Assembly: GCA_002309335.1 (NCBI GenBank)
Contig: DBXH01000016.1
Coordinates: 40,553-87,212 of the forward strand
DNA length: 46,660 bases
DNA from: Bacteroidales bacterium UBA1217
GTDB lineage: Bacteria > Bacteroidota > Bacteroidia > Bacteroidales > P3
Direction of reading: 5' to 3'
The notes under the pieces were generated by a model. That model was not told the DNA's origin and searched no databases. It worked only from the letters and a program-made list of their open reading frames with translations. The translations under genes and the position numbers were made by a program. Of this stretch, positions 25,391 through 34,005 are shown one piece after another (position 1 is the first letter of the stretch; each line of letters opens with the position of its first letter).

Positions 25391-26167
25391 ATGCGTCCGT
25401 CGCTCAAACATATCATCATCATCGTGCTTCTGGCAGCCATCGTCATCACATTCCATATCGTGAGACGCAACGCCACTATGCGCGGACTCGAATGCACCGT
25501 CACTCCAGACCGTTCTTCCTGCCTGCTCTCTTCGCACGATGTCGACAGCCTCATCCTGATGAATCATCCCAACCTGCTGAAGACCGACATCAAGAAAGTG
25601 GACAAAAAAGCTATCGTCAACACACTCGAGGCTCATCCCTACATCCTCCACGCCGACGCCCGTATGACTACCGGCGGCAAACTCGTCGTGAATGTCCAGC
25701 AGCACATTCCCGTTGTCAGGATGTTCTATCAGGGCAACGAATTCTACATTTCCCGCGAGGGCACTTGTATGCCGCTCTCCGCCAAACGCTACTGCCACCT
25801 CCTTGTCGGCAGCACTATGTCCGAAGAGCCCCTGCTTGCTCACCCCACCAAACTCAACCTCGCCGACACCTCCAATCACCGCCAGCCACAATCCCCTCTC
25901 AAAATCTGGAAACTGGCCTCTTTCCTCTACGACAATCCCAAATACGGTGACGTTTTCGACCAAGTCTACGTAGGCGACAAAGGCGACCTCTTTCTTGTCC
26001 CCAAACTCGGCAGCATCACCGTCAACATCGGCGACACAACTATGCTTCAACGCAAATTCACCAACCTATGGGCCTTTTTCGACCAGGGCATAAGCCAGGT
26101 CGGGTGGGACACCTACTCCGCCATCAGTCTCAAATACAAAGGTCAGGTGGTCTGCACAAAAAAATAA
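25391..26167 (+). CDS. ftsQ: FtsQ/DivIB-type cell division protein
   Basis: A 258-residue bitopic protein. It has a short basic start, one membrane helix (about residues 7-24, I-I-I-I-V-L-L-A-A-I-V-I-T-F) and an extracytoplasmic part with a POTRA-like region (about 50-95, containing A-H-P-Y-I-L-H-A-D-A-R) followed by a beta domain. FtsQ connects FtsL/FtsB to FtsI/FtsW. The family is weakly conserved in Bacteroidetes, so the place between murC and ftsA is important evidence. It starts 34 bases after murC. Confidence 0.88.
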   Translation: MRPSLKHIIIIVLLAAIVITFHIVRRNATMRGLECTVTPDRSSCLLSSHDVDSLILMNHPNLLKTDIKKVDKKAIVNTLEAHPYILHADARMTTGGKLVVNVQQHIPVVRMFYQGNEFYISREGTCMPLSAKRYCHLLVGSTMSEEPLLAHPTKLNLADTSNHRQPQSPLKIWKLASFLYDNPKYGDVFDQVYVGDKGDLFLVPKLGSITVNIGDTTMLQRKFTNLWAFFDQGISQVGWDTYSAISLKYKGQVVCTKK

Positions 26168-26214
26168 TTCAATCCTCTCAACGAAATCAAAAAAACAATA
26201 AAAATACATCGATT

Positions 26215-27687
26215 ATGAATAACGAAAAGGACATTGTTGTCGGACTCGACATCGGAACAACCAAAATCGCCTGTTTCATCGGTCAACGCGCCGAAAACGA
26301 CAAAATCAAAATCATAGGCTTTGGCAAAACACCCTCGAAGGGTGTTGAACGCGGCGTTGTGAGAAGCATCACCGCTACCGCCGAAAGTATCACCAAAGCT
26401 GTCGCCACCGCCTCCGAGCAGGCCGGCATTGCCGTTCACGAGGTATACGTCGGCATCGCCGGACAGCACATCAAGAGCATCCAGAACACCGGCACTGTCG
26501 TCATTCCGCCCGAACACAAATTCATCGAGCAGGAGGATGTCGACCGCCTCATCGACGAGCAGCACAACATTATGCTCAACCCCGGCGAGGATATCATCCA
26601 CATCTTCCCCCAGAACTATGTCGTTGACGGCGAAGAGCTCAGTCTCGACATTGACCCCGTCGGTGTGCCAGGCAAACAGCTCAAATCCACCTTTCATATC
26701 GTCACCGGCAACACGATGAATCTCATCAACATCCACGACAGCGTTGAGCGTGCCGGACTCACCATCAAGGGCGTCGTCCTCGAGCCTATCGCCTCCGCTT
26801 TCGCTGTTCTTGACAACACCGACCGCGACGCGGGCGTAGCCCTCGTCGACATCGGCGGCGGCACCACCGACATCGCTATCTTCCACGAAGGGGTCATCCG
26901 CCACACCAGCGTTCTCCCTCTTGCAGGCAACGCTATCACCAATGACATCAAGGAAGGCTGCAAGATCCTACGCGAACAGGCCGAAACCCTCAAAACCCGC
27001 TTCGGTTCCTGCCTGCCGCAGAATGTCAGCGAAAACGACATCATCTCCATTCCTGGACTCCGCACCCAGCCACCTCGCGAAATCAGTATGCGCACCCTCG
27101 CCGGCATCATCAAGGCACGCACCGAAACCATCCTCGAGCAGGTCGATTTTGAAATCAAGAAATCCAAACTCGAGAAGCACATCTTTGCAGGAATCGTCCT
27201 CACCGGCGGCGGCGCCCAGCTGCGTCACATCAAGGAACTCACCGAGTTCACCACCGGCATCGACACCCGCATCGGACTACCAAACGAGCACCTTGACAAG
27301 GACACCGACCCAGAAATCATCAACACTATGTATTCCACTGGTATCGGTCTCGTTCTCTACGGCTTCCGCGAACTCGACGAGAAACAGCGTCACAATCAGG
27401 AAACCCTCGAGGAGCAGCAGCCCGAACCCGAGCAGGAACCCACCAAGGTTGAGAACATCGACGATATCTTCGCTCCTCTCCCCGACGACAAAACAACGGT
27501 TGACGAGCCCAACGACATCGAAGTGGAAGTGCCCAAGAAGCCCAAACCCGCCAAAAGTCCTAAAGTCCCCAGAAACAATAAACCCGGTTTCGGAACTCAG
27601 CTTATGAAATCTATCGACAAGTATTTTGGTAAGGTTTTCGGTGACGACACCATCCGCAACGAAGGCAACGACGAACACGACCTTTAG
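26215..27687 (+). CDS. ftsA: FtsA, actin-like membrane anchor of the Z-ring
   Basis: A 490-residue actin-fold ATPase. It has G-L-D-I-G-T-T-K-I near residue 11, the SHS2 (1C) domain around E-V-Y-V-G-I-A-G-Q-H-I, V-D-I-G-G-G-T-T-D-I-A near residue 209 and V-L-T-G-G-G-A-Q-L near 326. The frame is open upstream into ftsQ, but the ATG at 26215 gives the normal actin-fold start (N-E-K-D-I-V-V-G-L-D-I-G). The C-terminus has a Pro/Glu/Lys-rich linker and ends with a basic, amphipathic segment (L-M-K-S-I-D-K-Y-F-G-K-V-F), the likely membrane-targeting helix. Confidence 0.96.
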   Translation: MNNEKDIVVGLDIGTTKIACFIGQRAENDKIKIIGFGKTPSKGVERGVVRSITATAESITKAVATASEQAGIAVHEVYVGIAGQHIKSIQNTGTVVIPPEHKFIEQEDVDRLIDEQHNIMLNPGEDIIHIFPQNYVVDGEELSLDIDPVGVPGKQLKSTFHIVTGNTMNLINIHDSVERAGLTIKGVVLEPIASAFAVLDNTDRDAGVALVDIGGGTTDIAIFHEGVIRHTSVLPLAGNAITNDIKEGCKILREQAETLKTRFGSCLPQNVSENDIISIPGLRTQPPREISMRTLAGIIKARTETILEQVDFEIKKSKLEKHIFAGIVLTGGGAQLRHIKELTEFTTGIDTRIGLPNEHLDKDTDPEIINTMYSTGIGLVLYGFRELDEKQRHNQETLEEQQPEPEQEPTKVENIDDIFAPLPDDKTTVDEPNDIEVEVPKKPKPAKSPKVPRNNKPGFGTQLMKSIDKYFGKVFGDDTIRNEGNDEHDL

Positions 27688-27764
27688 GAACCTAAAATTT
27701 CACCTCGTTAATAACCTGTTGATAACAAATCCCGAAATCGTTTTGTCACACCTGCCTAATCTCG

Positions 27765-27773
27765 TATTTTTAC
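27765..27773 (+). promoter_or_regulatory. Candidate ftsZ-proximal promoter element
   Basis: TATTTTTAC in the 156-base gap between ftsA and ftsZ is identical to the proximal element before mraZ (14000-14008). The gap also contains TGTTGATAAC at 27717-27726, the reverse complement of a string upstream of mraZ. The match to the -7 consensus is imperfect. Confidence 0.4.
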
Positions 27774-27843
27774 AAAAAATATCATAAAGCCCTAAATACA
27801 TCCATCGCATTCATAATCAACAATCTGCAAAGAAATAAGTACA

Positions 27844-29628
27844 ATGGAAGATAGCACATTTTCTATGAATAACGACAATCAGGCTCAATTTTCGACCTCA
27901 ATGCAGTTCGAGCCGCTGCGCGAGCAACCCGCCAAAATAAAAGTTATCGGCGTCGGTGGCGGTGGTGGCAACGCCGTCAACCATATGTTCCGCCAAGGTA
28001 TCCACGGTGTAGATTTCATCGTCTGCAACACCGATGCCAAAGCCCTGGCTACCAGCCCCGTTCCCAACAAGATCGAACTCGGCAAACTCGGCGCCGGCAA
28101 CATCCCCGAGCACGCCCGCAAAGCAGCCCTCGAACACAAAGACGAAATCCGTGAAGCCATCTCCGACGACACCCAGATGCTCTTCATCACCGCAGGTATG
28201 GGCGGTGGCACCGGTACCGGTGCAGCTCCCGTCATCGCAGAGATAGCCAAAAGCATTGAGATTGACGACGATATGGTTCCCCACATCCTCGTGGTCGCCA
28301 TCGTCACTATGCCCTTCTCCTTCGAAGGCAAACGCCGCAAAGAGCAGGCCGCTGCCGGCATCGAAGAACTCAAGAAGCACGTCGACGCTATCCTCGTCAT
28401 CAACAACGACAAGTTGCGCGACCTTGGCAACCTGCCTCTCAACCAGGCTTTCAGCCGCGCCGACGACGTACTCCTCACCGCAGCCAAAGGCATAGCCGAA
28501 ATCATCACCGTCTCAGCCTACGTCAACATCGACTTCCGCGATGTCAACACCGTGATGGAAAAGAGCGGCACCGCCCTTATGGGTGCTGGCGAAGGTCACG
28601 GCGAAAACCGCGCCCGCGAAGCCATCGAGCAAGCTACAACTTCCGTACTCCTCAACGACAACGACATCCGCGGAGCAAAGAATATTCTCCTCTATTTCTC
28701 TTGCGCACCCAACCACCAGATCACTATGGACGAACTCGGCGAAGTCACCGACTACATCTCCGACCTCACCGGCAACAACGAGACCAACGTCATCTGGGGT
28801 ATTGGCGACGACGACACTCTCAACGACGAGCTCCGCATCACCCTTATCGCCACCGGCTTCGAACAGCGCCCCGGTCCCACGGTTCACAAACTTGATCCGG
28901 AAGTCAAGACCGCTCCCGTCACCGAGCCCGACAACAAGTCCGCTCAGGTCGAAACCACCGAGAAGAGCTACACCACTCAGAACGTCGCCGAGCACGCTAC
29001 AACGACTGTTGTCGACGACACCCTTCCCAAACCCACAAGCGAAGTCAACGGCCGCCGCATCTTCGTGCTCGAAACCCCGGCCCTCGAGGAACTTCCCGAA
29101 GCTGAAGTGTGCGAAGCCGTCCACGAAGAGCCCGTCGCCCTCAGCGGCAACAGCCATCTTGACGAAATCCGCTTAGTATCACGTGTCGAGCCCGAACAGC
29201 CCAAAGTCGAAACCCCTGCTCCTCAGGAACCCACCTTCCACATCGAGCCCACACCCGCCTTTGAGCCTGCCTCGGCCTTCGAACCAGAAGTCGCCACAGC
29301 TCCCGTCGTCGAAGAGAAGCCCGTCGTTACCGTCCAGCGCGAAACCATCACCGAACAGCAGCTCGAAAAGGCACTCCAGCCTTCCGACGAGGACCTCAAC
29401 GACATCCGTCTCCGTCAGCGCGCCGAGCGCATCCGCCGTATGAACGACCTCCTGCGCAACGACCCCAACGGACCCAAGCAAATCGAGGATATGACCACCG
29501 AAGAGCTCGCCACCGAGCCCATCTACCAGACCCCGCATTCCGCCGAAAGCGACGCCTCGCGCACTCGCATCAACCTCGACGGATCCATCTCCAAAGGCAT
29601 CAACTTCCTCGACAACCTTCCCGACTAA
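27844..29628 (+). CDS. ftsZ: FtsZ, tubulin-like division GTPase with an extended C-terminal linker
   Basis: A 594-residue protein. The GTPase core has G-V-G-G-G-G-G-N-A-V-N-H-M near residue 38, the tubulin signature G-G-G-T-G-T-G-A-A-P near 121, the N-N-D-K-L segment and the T7-loop region around A-F-S-R-A-D-D-V-L. The core ends near residue 345. A very long acidic linker of about 200 residues, rich in Pro, Glu, Thr and Val, follows. A basic helix (about 515-545, R-Q-R-A-E-R-I-R-R-M-N-D-L-L-R) and a C-terminal segment ending G-I-N-F-L-D-N-L-P-D complete it. It is the last gene of the dcw operon, with a strong terminator 39 bases on. Confidence 0.97.
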   Translation: MEDSTFSMNNDNQAQFSTSMQFEPLREQPAKIKVIGVGGGGGNAVNHMFRQGIHGVDFIVCNTDAKALATSPVPNKIELGKLGAGNIPEHARKAALEHKDEIREAISDDTQMLFITAGMGGGTGTGAAPVIAEIAKSIEIDDDMVPHILVVAIVTMPFSFEGKRRKEQAAAGIEELKKHVDAILVINNDKLRDLGNLPLNQAFSRADDVLLTAAKGIAEIITVSAYVNIDFRDVNTVMEKSGTALMGAGEGHGENRAREAIEQATTSVLLNDNDIRGAKNILLYFSCAPNHQITMDELGEVTDYISDLTGNNETNVIWGIGDDDTLNDELRITLIATGFEQRPGPTVHKLDPEVKTAPVTEPDNKSAQVETTEKSYTTQNVAEHATTTVVDDTLPKPTSEVNGRRIFVLETPALEELPEAEVCEAVHEEPVALSGNSHLDEIRLVSRVEPEQPKVETPAPQEPTFHIEPTPAFEPASAFEPEVATAPVVEEKPVVTVQRETITEQQLEKALQPSDEDLNDIRLRQRAERIRRMNDLLRNDPNGPKQIEDMTTEELATEPIYQTPHSAESDASRTRINLDGSISKGINFLDNLPD

Positions 29629-29666
29629 TACTCCCCCGAAAATACATCTTTGAAACTATCATACAA

Positions 29667-29696
29667 AAAGGACGTCCCCGCACAAGGACGTCCTTT
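29667..29696 (+). terminator. Intrinsic terminator of the dcw operon
   Basis: AAAGGACGTCC (29667-29677) and GGACGTCCTTT (29686-29696) form a perfect 11-bp stem with an 8-base loop, followed by CATTTTG. It is 39 bases after the ftsZ stop. Confidence 0.9.
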
Positions 29697-29973
29697 CATT
29701 TTGTGCCCTTTGACCACCATAAACGCATTTTTTATTAACACATTATCTTATCCGCTTGTATTGTCCCTTAATTCCAATTAATTCCCCCAATAGTTCTTAA
29801 CTCAATTCTGGGTCAACGCTATCCCAACTCTGGCTTTACGCATAAAAAACGGAATTGGAATCCAGATTTTTCTATTTTCAAATTATAATTCTCAATTTAT
29901 TTGTACTTTTGCAATCTCTAATTAATAATAGTACATTACTTTAAAAAGCTATCATACACTACAATACGCAAAA
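29697..29973 (+). promoter_or_regulatory. Intergenic region with promoter for the EamA transporter
   Basis: This is a non-coding AT-rich spacer. TACTTTTGC at 29904-29912 fits the Bacteroidetes -7 element and lies about 62 bases before the start at 29974. I see nothing else in the spacer. Confidence 0.6.
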
Positions 29974-30906
29974 ATGAACAAGAAGATATTCGGAACGATT
30001 TGCGGAATCGGCGCCGCCGTATGCTACGGTACCAACCCCCTCGGCGCACAACTCTATGACGAGGGTATGCATCCCGGATGCGTGCTTGCCTGGCGCTTCG
30101 GCCTTGCCTGGCTTATCATCGCCGTCGTGATGATGTTCCGAAAAGAAAGCCTCAAAATCAACCGCCGCGAGTTCGGCGCACTCTCCGCCCTCGGCCTCCT
30201 CTTCCTCGCCTCGTCGCTCACACTATACGTCAGCTTCCAAAAGATGGCCGTCGGCGTCGCATCCACCATCCTCTTCGTCTACCCTGTGCTCACCGCCGGC
30301 ATTATGGCCCTCTTCTTCAAAGAAAAAATCACTCTGACCACCATCGTCTCCATCGTCCTCTCCTTCCTCGGAGTAATGCTGCTCTACTGGAACCCCGACG
30401 GAACAACGCTATCCACACTCGGCGTCGTCCTCGTGCTCATCTCAGCCCTCACCTATGCCGTTTACATCATCGTGATGAACAAGGCGCAACTCAATATGTC
30501 GTCGTTCAAAATCAACTTCTACGTACTTATTTATTGTGCTTTGGGCAACCTGCTAATGGCTCTCTGCTTTGAAGGCGGATTCCAAATACCGCAGACGGCA
30601 ATAAGTTGGTTCTATGTCGGTTGGCTCGCCGTGGTGCCCGCAATACTTGCTCTGGTGATGATGGTTTATGCCGCCAAATACATAGGTTCGACCCCGACGG
30701 CCATTATGGGCGCTCTTGAGCCGACGACTGCCGTATTGATAGGCATATTCATCTTCGGTGAAGCCTTCACCACCAATCTAGCCATCGGCATAGTGCTGAT
30801 ATTCATCGCCGTAATCATTATCGCCCTCAAAAGCAATAAAAAAGAAAAAACATCGTTAAATCAAAAAAAATATGGAAGTAATAATAGGAAGTATAATTGG
30901 AAGTAA
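29974..30906 (+). CDS. EamA/DMT-family transporter
   Basis: A 310-residue membrane protein with ten helices in two EamA repeats (about 5-145 and 150-285). The first begins G-T-I-C-G-I-G-A-A-V-C-Y-G-T-N-P-L and the second ends P-T-A-I-M-G-A-L-E-P-T-T-A-V-L-I-G-I-F-I-F-G-E, the usual signature of drug/metabolite exporters. Members move amino acids, nucleobases or other metabolites, and the substrate cannot be predicted. The last 25 residues are a Lys/Asn-rich tail encoded by low-complexity A-rich DNA (30836-30906) that looks like spacer sequence read through after a lost stop codon. Confidence 0.9.
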   Translation: MNKKIFGTICGIGAAVCYGTNPLGAQLYDEGMHPGCVLAWRFGLAWLIIAVVMMFRKESLKINRREFGALSALGLLFLASSLTLYVSFQKMAVGVASTILFVYPVLTAGIMALFFKEKITLTTIVSIVLSFLGVMLLYWNPDGTTLSTLGVVLVLISALTYAVYIIVMNKAQLNMSSFKINFYVLIYCALGNLLMALCFEGGFQIPQTAISWFYVGWLAVVPAILALVMMVYAAKYIGSTPTAIMGALEPTTAVLIGIFIFGEAFTTNLAIGIVLIFIAVIIIALKSNKKEKTSLNQKKYGSNNRKYNWK

Positions 30907-31054
30907 AAAAAGGAAGTTAAGCGCTACGCGCAGGACAATACAAAATCATTTGTCCTTCTATAACTCCCACCTTAACTCCCAATTAGAATTCTACTTTAAC
31001 TTCCTTTAAACCTTTAAAACCTTTTCAACCTTTAAAACCCTTCAAACCCTATTA
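30907..31054 (+). repeat. Spacer with hairpin and pyrimidine-rich leader repeat before the corC-like gene
   Basis: AGGACAA/TTGTCCT (30932-30938 and 30950-30956) form a 7-bp hairpin without a convincing T-run. From 30995 to 31050 the spacer is a series of CCTTTAAAACC-type units ending just before the start at 31055, in the same orientation as the murC leader. Confidence 0.65.
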
Positions 31055-32164
31055 ATGTCACACATAACTTTACTCCTGATATTCCTGTTCGGCGCTATGG
31101 GCATCTCGTTTCTCTGTTCCATACTGGAGTCGGTGCTGATGTCCACCCCCCTCTCCTACATCACGATGCGCGAGGACGCCGGATTCAAACCCGCCACCCG
31201 ATTCAAGGACTACAAGACCGACAACGGCAAGCCTATTGCCGCCATACTGTCGCTTAACACCATAGCCAACACCATCGGCGCCGCCGGCGTCGGCAACCAG
31301 GTGACCGAGGCCTTCGGCAACGAATGGTTCGGATTGGTTTCGGCAATCACGACCATCCTCATCCTTATCTTCTCAGAGATTATTCCCAAAACCATAGGCA
31401 CCCGCTACTGGAAACGTCTGATGGGTTTCACGGCTCGCACCATCCGCTTCCTGATTGTGATAATGTACCCACTGGTGCTGCTCATAGGACTGCTGACGAA
31501 ACTCTTTGCCGGCAAAGAGGATGAAGCTATCGTGAGCCGCGAAGAGGTAGCGGCTATGGCCGACGTGGGAGAGGACGAAGGTGTGCTCGACGAGGACGAA
31601 AACAAAATCATTCAGAACGTCATCAAGCTCGACGACGTTAAAGCCTATGACGTGATGACTCCCCACTCGGTGGCCGCAGTCGCACCCGAGTCGATGACCC
31701 TCAAGGAGTTCTACAAGGTCGAGGAATACAGCCATTTCAGCCGCATCCCCGTCTATGCCGACGATCCTGAATATATTACCGGCTACATCCTCCGCAGCGA
31801 CGCCCTCGAAGACCTCGCCGAAGACAAATTCAACAAACGCCTCAAGGACATCAAGCGCGACATACCGCTATTCAATGAGGAAAAGTCGGTGAGCGAGATA
31901 TGGGACTCGCTGCTCAAACACAAGGAGCAGATCGCCATCATCATCGACGAATACGGCGGCTTCCAGGGAATCCTCACCCTCGAGGATATCATCGAAACAA
32001 TACTCGGTCTCGAAATCATCGACGAAAACGACGAAGTGAGCGATATGCAACAGTTTGCCCGTGAACGCTGGCAGCAGCGTCAGCGCCGCTTCAAGAGCAT
32101 ACGCCTGCCTGAAGAGGAGGAGAAGGAATCGGAGAACGAGGAACGGAAAACGGAAAGCGTATGA
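31055..32164 (+). CDS. CNNM/CorC-family membrane protein with CBS domain pair
   Basis: A 369-residue protein. The N-terminal CNNM (DUF21) domain has three or four membrane helices (about residues 1-150) with L-S-L-N-T-I-A-N-T-I-G-A-A and F-S-E-I-I-P-K-T-I-G. A linker of the type E-D-E-N-K-I-I-Q-N-V-I-K-L-D-D follows, with V-M-T-P, and then a CBS pair ending I-D-E-Y-G-G-F-Q-G-I-L-T-L-E-D-I-I-E. The family includes CorC/HlyC and GldE-like proteins linked to Mg2+ and other cation transport. A C-terminal CorC_HlyC domain is missing. The Glu/Lys-rich end (E-N-E-E-R-K-T-E-S-V) is encoded by a GAACGGAAAACGG string like the one inside rsmH. Its stop overlaps the mnmA start (ATGA). Confidence 0.88.
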   Translation: MSHITLLLIFLFGAMGISFLCSILESVLMSTPLSYITMREDAGFKPATRFKDYKTDNGKPIAAILSLNTIANTIGAAGVGNQVTEAFGNEWFGLVSAITTILILIFSEIIPKTIGTRYWKRLMGFTARTIRFLIVIMYPLVLLIGLLTKLFAGKEDEAIVSREEVAAMADVGEDEGVLDEDENKIIQNVIKLDDVKAYDVMTPHSVAAVAPESMTLKEFYKVEEYSHFSRIPVYADDPEYITGYILRSDALEDLAEDKFNKRLKDIKRDIPLFNEEKSVSEIWDSLLKHKEQIAIIIDEYGGFQGILTLEDIIETILGLEIIDENDEVSDMQQFARERWQQRQRRFKSIRLPEEEEKESENEERKTESV

Positions 32165-33261
32165 ACATTGCAGCATTGGTCTCTGGCGGCGTCGACAGCT
32201 CTGTTGTCGTGCACCTGCTCAAGGAGCAGGGCTATACTCCCGACATCTTCTACATCCGCATCGGTATGGAAGCCGAAGACGGCTACATCGACTGCCCCGC
32301 TGAGGAGGACATCGAGATAACCTCCTTTATCGCCAAGAAATACGGCTGCCGCTTTGAGGAGGTCAATCTGCACAAGGAATACTGGGACAATGTGGTGAGC
32401 TACACCATCGAATCGGTCCGCAAGGGTCTCACTCCCAACCCTGACGTGATGTGCAACCGGATGATAAAGTTCGGAGCCTTCGAGCAACGTTGCGGCAAGG
32501 ACTACGACCGCATAGCCACAGGCCATTACGCAACAACTGAAAATATTGACGGCACTACCTTTCTGGCAACTGCCAAGGACCCCATCAAGGACCAAACCGA
32601 CTTCCTTACGCAACTTACTTATCCTCAAATAGCAAAGGCGATGTTCCCAATCGGGCACCTTATGAAGAGCGAAGTACGGCAAATAGCCCACGACGCTCAT
32701 CTACCCTCCGCCGACCGCAAGGACAGTCAAGGTATCTGTTTTTTAGGCAAAATAAACTACAACGACTTCATCCAGCGCTATCTTGGCGAGAAAGAGGGCA
32801 AGATCGTCGAACTAGAGACAGGCAAAATCCTAGGCACCCACAAAGGCTACTGGTTCCACACCATAGGCCAGCGTAAAGGATTGTTCCTCAGCGGCGGACC
32901 TTGGTTTGTGGTAAAGAAAGACATCGAGGAGAATGTGCTTTATGTAAGTCAGGGATACACTCCTGAAGCCCAGTACGGCAAAGAAATCAACCTATTGGGT
33001 TTCCACTACCTCAGCGCCGACATTTGGAGCACGCCCGCCGACGCAAGCCCTATCGACAACTGGAGCGTCGATGTGAAGTTCAAGATTCGCCACACGCCCG
33101 ACTTTGCGCAGGGACACCTCACGCGTGTTGAAGACCCCATCTATGGCACTCTGTTCCACCTCACCAGTGACACAAAGATTCAAGGCATCGCCGCCGGCCA
33201 GTACGCCTCAATTTACGACAACGACGCCCACCTGATGGTAGCATCGGGGATGATAATTTGA
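32161..33261 (+). CDS. mnmA: tRNA-uridine 2-sulfurtransferase
   Basis: A 366-residue enzyme that thiolates U34 of tRNA-Glu, -Gln and -Lys. It shows the ATP-pyrophosphatase loop S-G-G-V-D-S-S-V near residue 8, the catalytic nucleophile C98 in N-P-D-V-M-C-N-R, the second active cysteine C193 in D-S-Q-G-I-C-F and the Y-W-F-H-T-I-G-Q-R-K-G region. The C-terminal beta-barrel domain ends V-A-S-G-M-I-I. Translation is coupled to the corC-like gene by a 4-base overlap. The last 77 coding bases are repeated at 38435-38513, beyond the peptide island. Confidence 0.96.
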   Translation: MNIAALVSGGVDSSVVVHLLKEQGYTPDIFYIRIGMEAEDGYIDCPAEEDIEITSFIAKKYGCRFEEVNLHKEYWDNVVSYTIESVRKGLTPNPDVMCNRMIKFGAFEQRCGKDYDRIATGHYATTENIDGTTFLATAKDPIKDQTDFLTQLTYPQIAKAMFPIGHLMKSEVRQIAHDAHLPSADRKDSQGICFLGKINYNDFIQRYLGEKEGKIVELETGKILGTHKGYWFHTIGQRKGLFLSGGPWFVVKKDIEENVLYVSQGYTPEAQYGKEINLLGFHYLSADIWSTPADASPIDNWSVDVKFKIRHTPDFAQGHLTRVEDPIYGTLFHLTSDTKIQGIAAGQYASIYDNDAHLMVASGMII

Positions 33262-33300
33262 ATAATATTTTGTCAGTCCCAAAATACTTCGTAACTTTGC
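33185..33300 (+). repeat. Direct repeat, proximal copy (mnmA 3' end plus promoter)
   Basis: Bases 33185-33263 match 38435-38513 at a constant offset of 5250 with two mismatches. The alignment continues without a gap, less well conserved (about 27 of 40 bases), up to the promoter element TAACTTTGC (33292-33300), which corresponds to TATTTTTGC (38542-38550). Each copy therefore carries the gene end and a promoter that drives a toxin-antitoxin module. Confidence 0.93.
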
Positions 33301-33369
33301 AACAAATTAAGTAATAAAAATAGCCTATTAAACACAGGTCTAACTCAGACAATATAAGAGGGTTATAAA

Positions 33370-33624
33370 ATGGAAACAACAATGCGGACTGATTCAAGAA
33401 GCAAAGATATTCTCTCCACTTTGCGTAAACAGGTTTCTACACTTGCATCGCAATCAGAAGACGAAGCTTTATTGGCAGATATTCTGGCAATGCTCAATGG
33501 GATAAAGAGACCGTGCACATACACTGCCGAAGAATTTGCCGGAGTTTTAAAAGAGTCTGACGAGGATTACAAGGCTGGCCGTTATGTCAGCAACGAGGAA
33601 TTGTTTGCTCGATATGGCTTATAA
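33370..33624 (+). CDS. Antitoxin of a RelE/ParE-type toxin-antitoxin pair
   Basis: An 84-residue acidic protein directly upstream of, and overlapping by 11 bases, a RelE/ParE-type toxin. The C-terminal part E-E-F-A-G-V-L-K-E-S-D-E-D-Y-K-A-G-R-Y-V-S-N-E-E-L-F-A-R-Y has the common antitoxin ending (D-x-x-x-G-x-x-x-S-x-E-E-L), which wraps around the toxin. The N-terminal half is helical and I do not see a clear DNA-binding motif. It is expressed from the -7 element TAACTTTGC at 33292. The start ATG at 33370 could also be the one at 33382. Confidence 0.75.
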   Translation: METTMRTDSRSKDILSTLRKQVSTLASQSEDEALLADILAMLNGIKRPCTYTAEEFAGVLKESDEDYKAGRYVSNEELFARYGL

Positions 33625-33910
33625 CATTCATTGGACTCGTCGTGCTTCGTCAGACATTGACAGTATTTTTCACTTTTATAGTGAAAATGCAAGTATTCTG
33701 GTTGCTTCCCGACGCTTGCATAAGATAAAGAAAGACATTGCAATATTAAAGTATATGCCCAATATAGGCCGATTGGATGATAAATACTCCCACACGCCCA
33801 ACTATCGATATTTGAATGTATTAGACTATCGAATATACTATTTTGTTGAAGAGAAAGATGTTTTCATTGCTGCAATTTGGGATTATCGACAAGGAGGCAG
33901 TACTTTTTAG
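33614..33910 (+). CDS. RelE/ParE-superfamily toxin
   Basis: A 98-residue basic protein with the family pattern W-T-R-R-A-S-S-D-I-D-S-I-F-H-F-Y, then a helix ending K-D-I-A-I-L-K-Y-M-P-N-I-G-R-L-D, then Y-R-Y-L-N-V-L-D-Y-R-I-Y-Y-F-V and a C-terminal strand with A-A-I-W-D-Y-R-Q-G. The P-x-x-G-R and Y-R-I-x-Y-F motifs are typical of the ParE/RelE toxins that follow an antitoxin of this type. The ATG at 33614 overlaps the antitoxin gene by 11 bases. The target (ribosome or gyrase) cannot be told from sequence alone. Confidence 0.85.
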   Translation: MAYNIHWTRRASSDIDSIFHFYSENASILVASRRLHKIKKDIAILKYMPNIGRLDDKYSHTPNYRYLNVLDYRIYYFVEEKDVFIAAIWDYRQGGSTF

Positions 33911-34005
33911 TTTAGCATAATACTAATAATACAATTTTATTTATAATATAGAATAGGAAAGAATATTAAATATTAGACATAATAAAGCGATATTGCTTGA
34001 AAGAT

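Noticed and set aside
26921..29538. Long open frames on both strands over ftsA and ftsZ
   Set aside because: They are explained by strong C preference at third codon positions. The products are low-complexity Ser/Pro/Thr or mirrored acidic proteins with no start context.
30932..30956. Terminator after the EamA gene
   Set aside because: It has a 7-bp hairpin but no T-run, so I kept it only as a note on the spacer.
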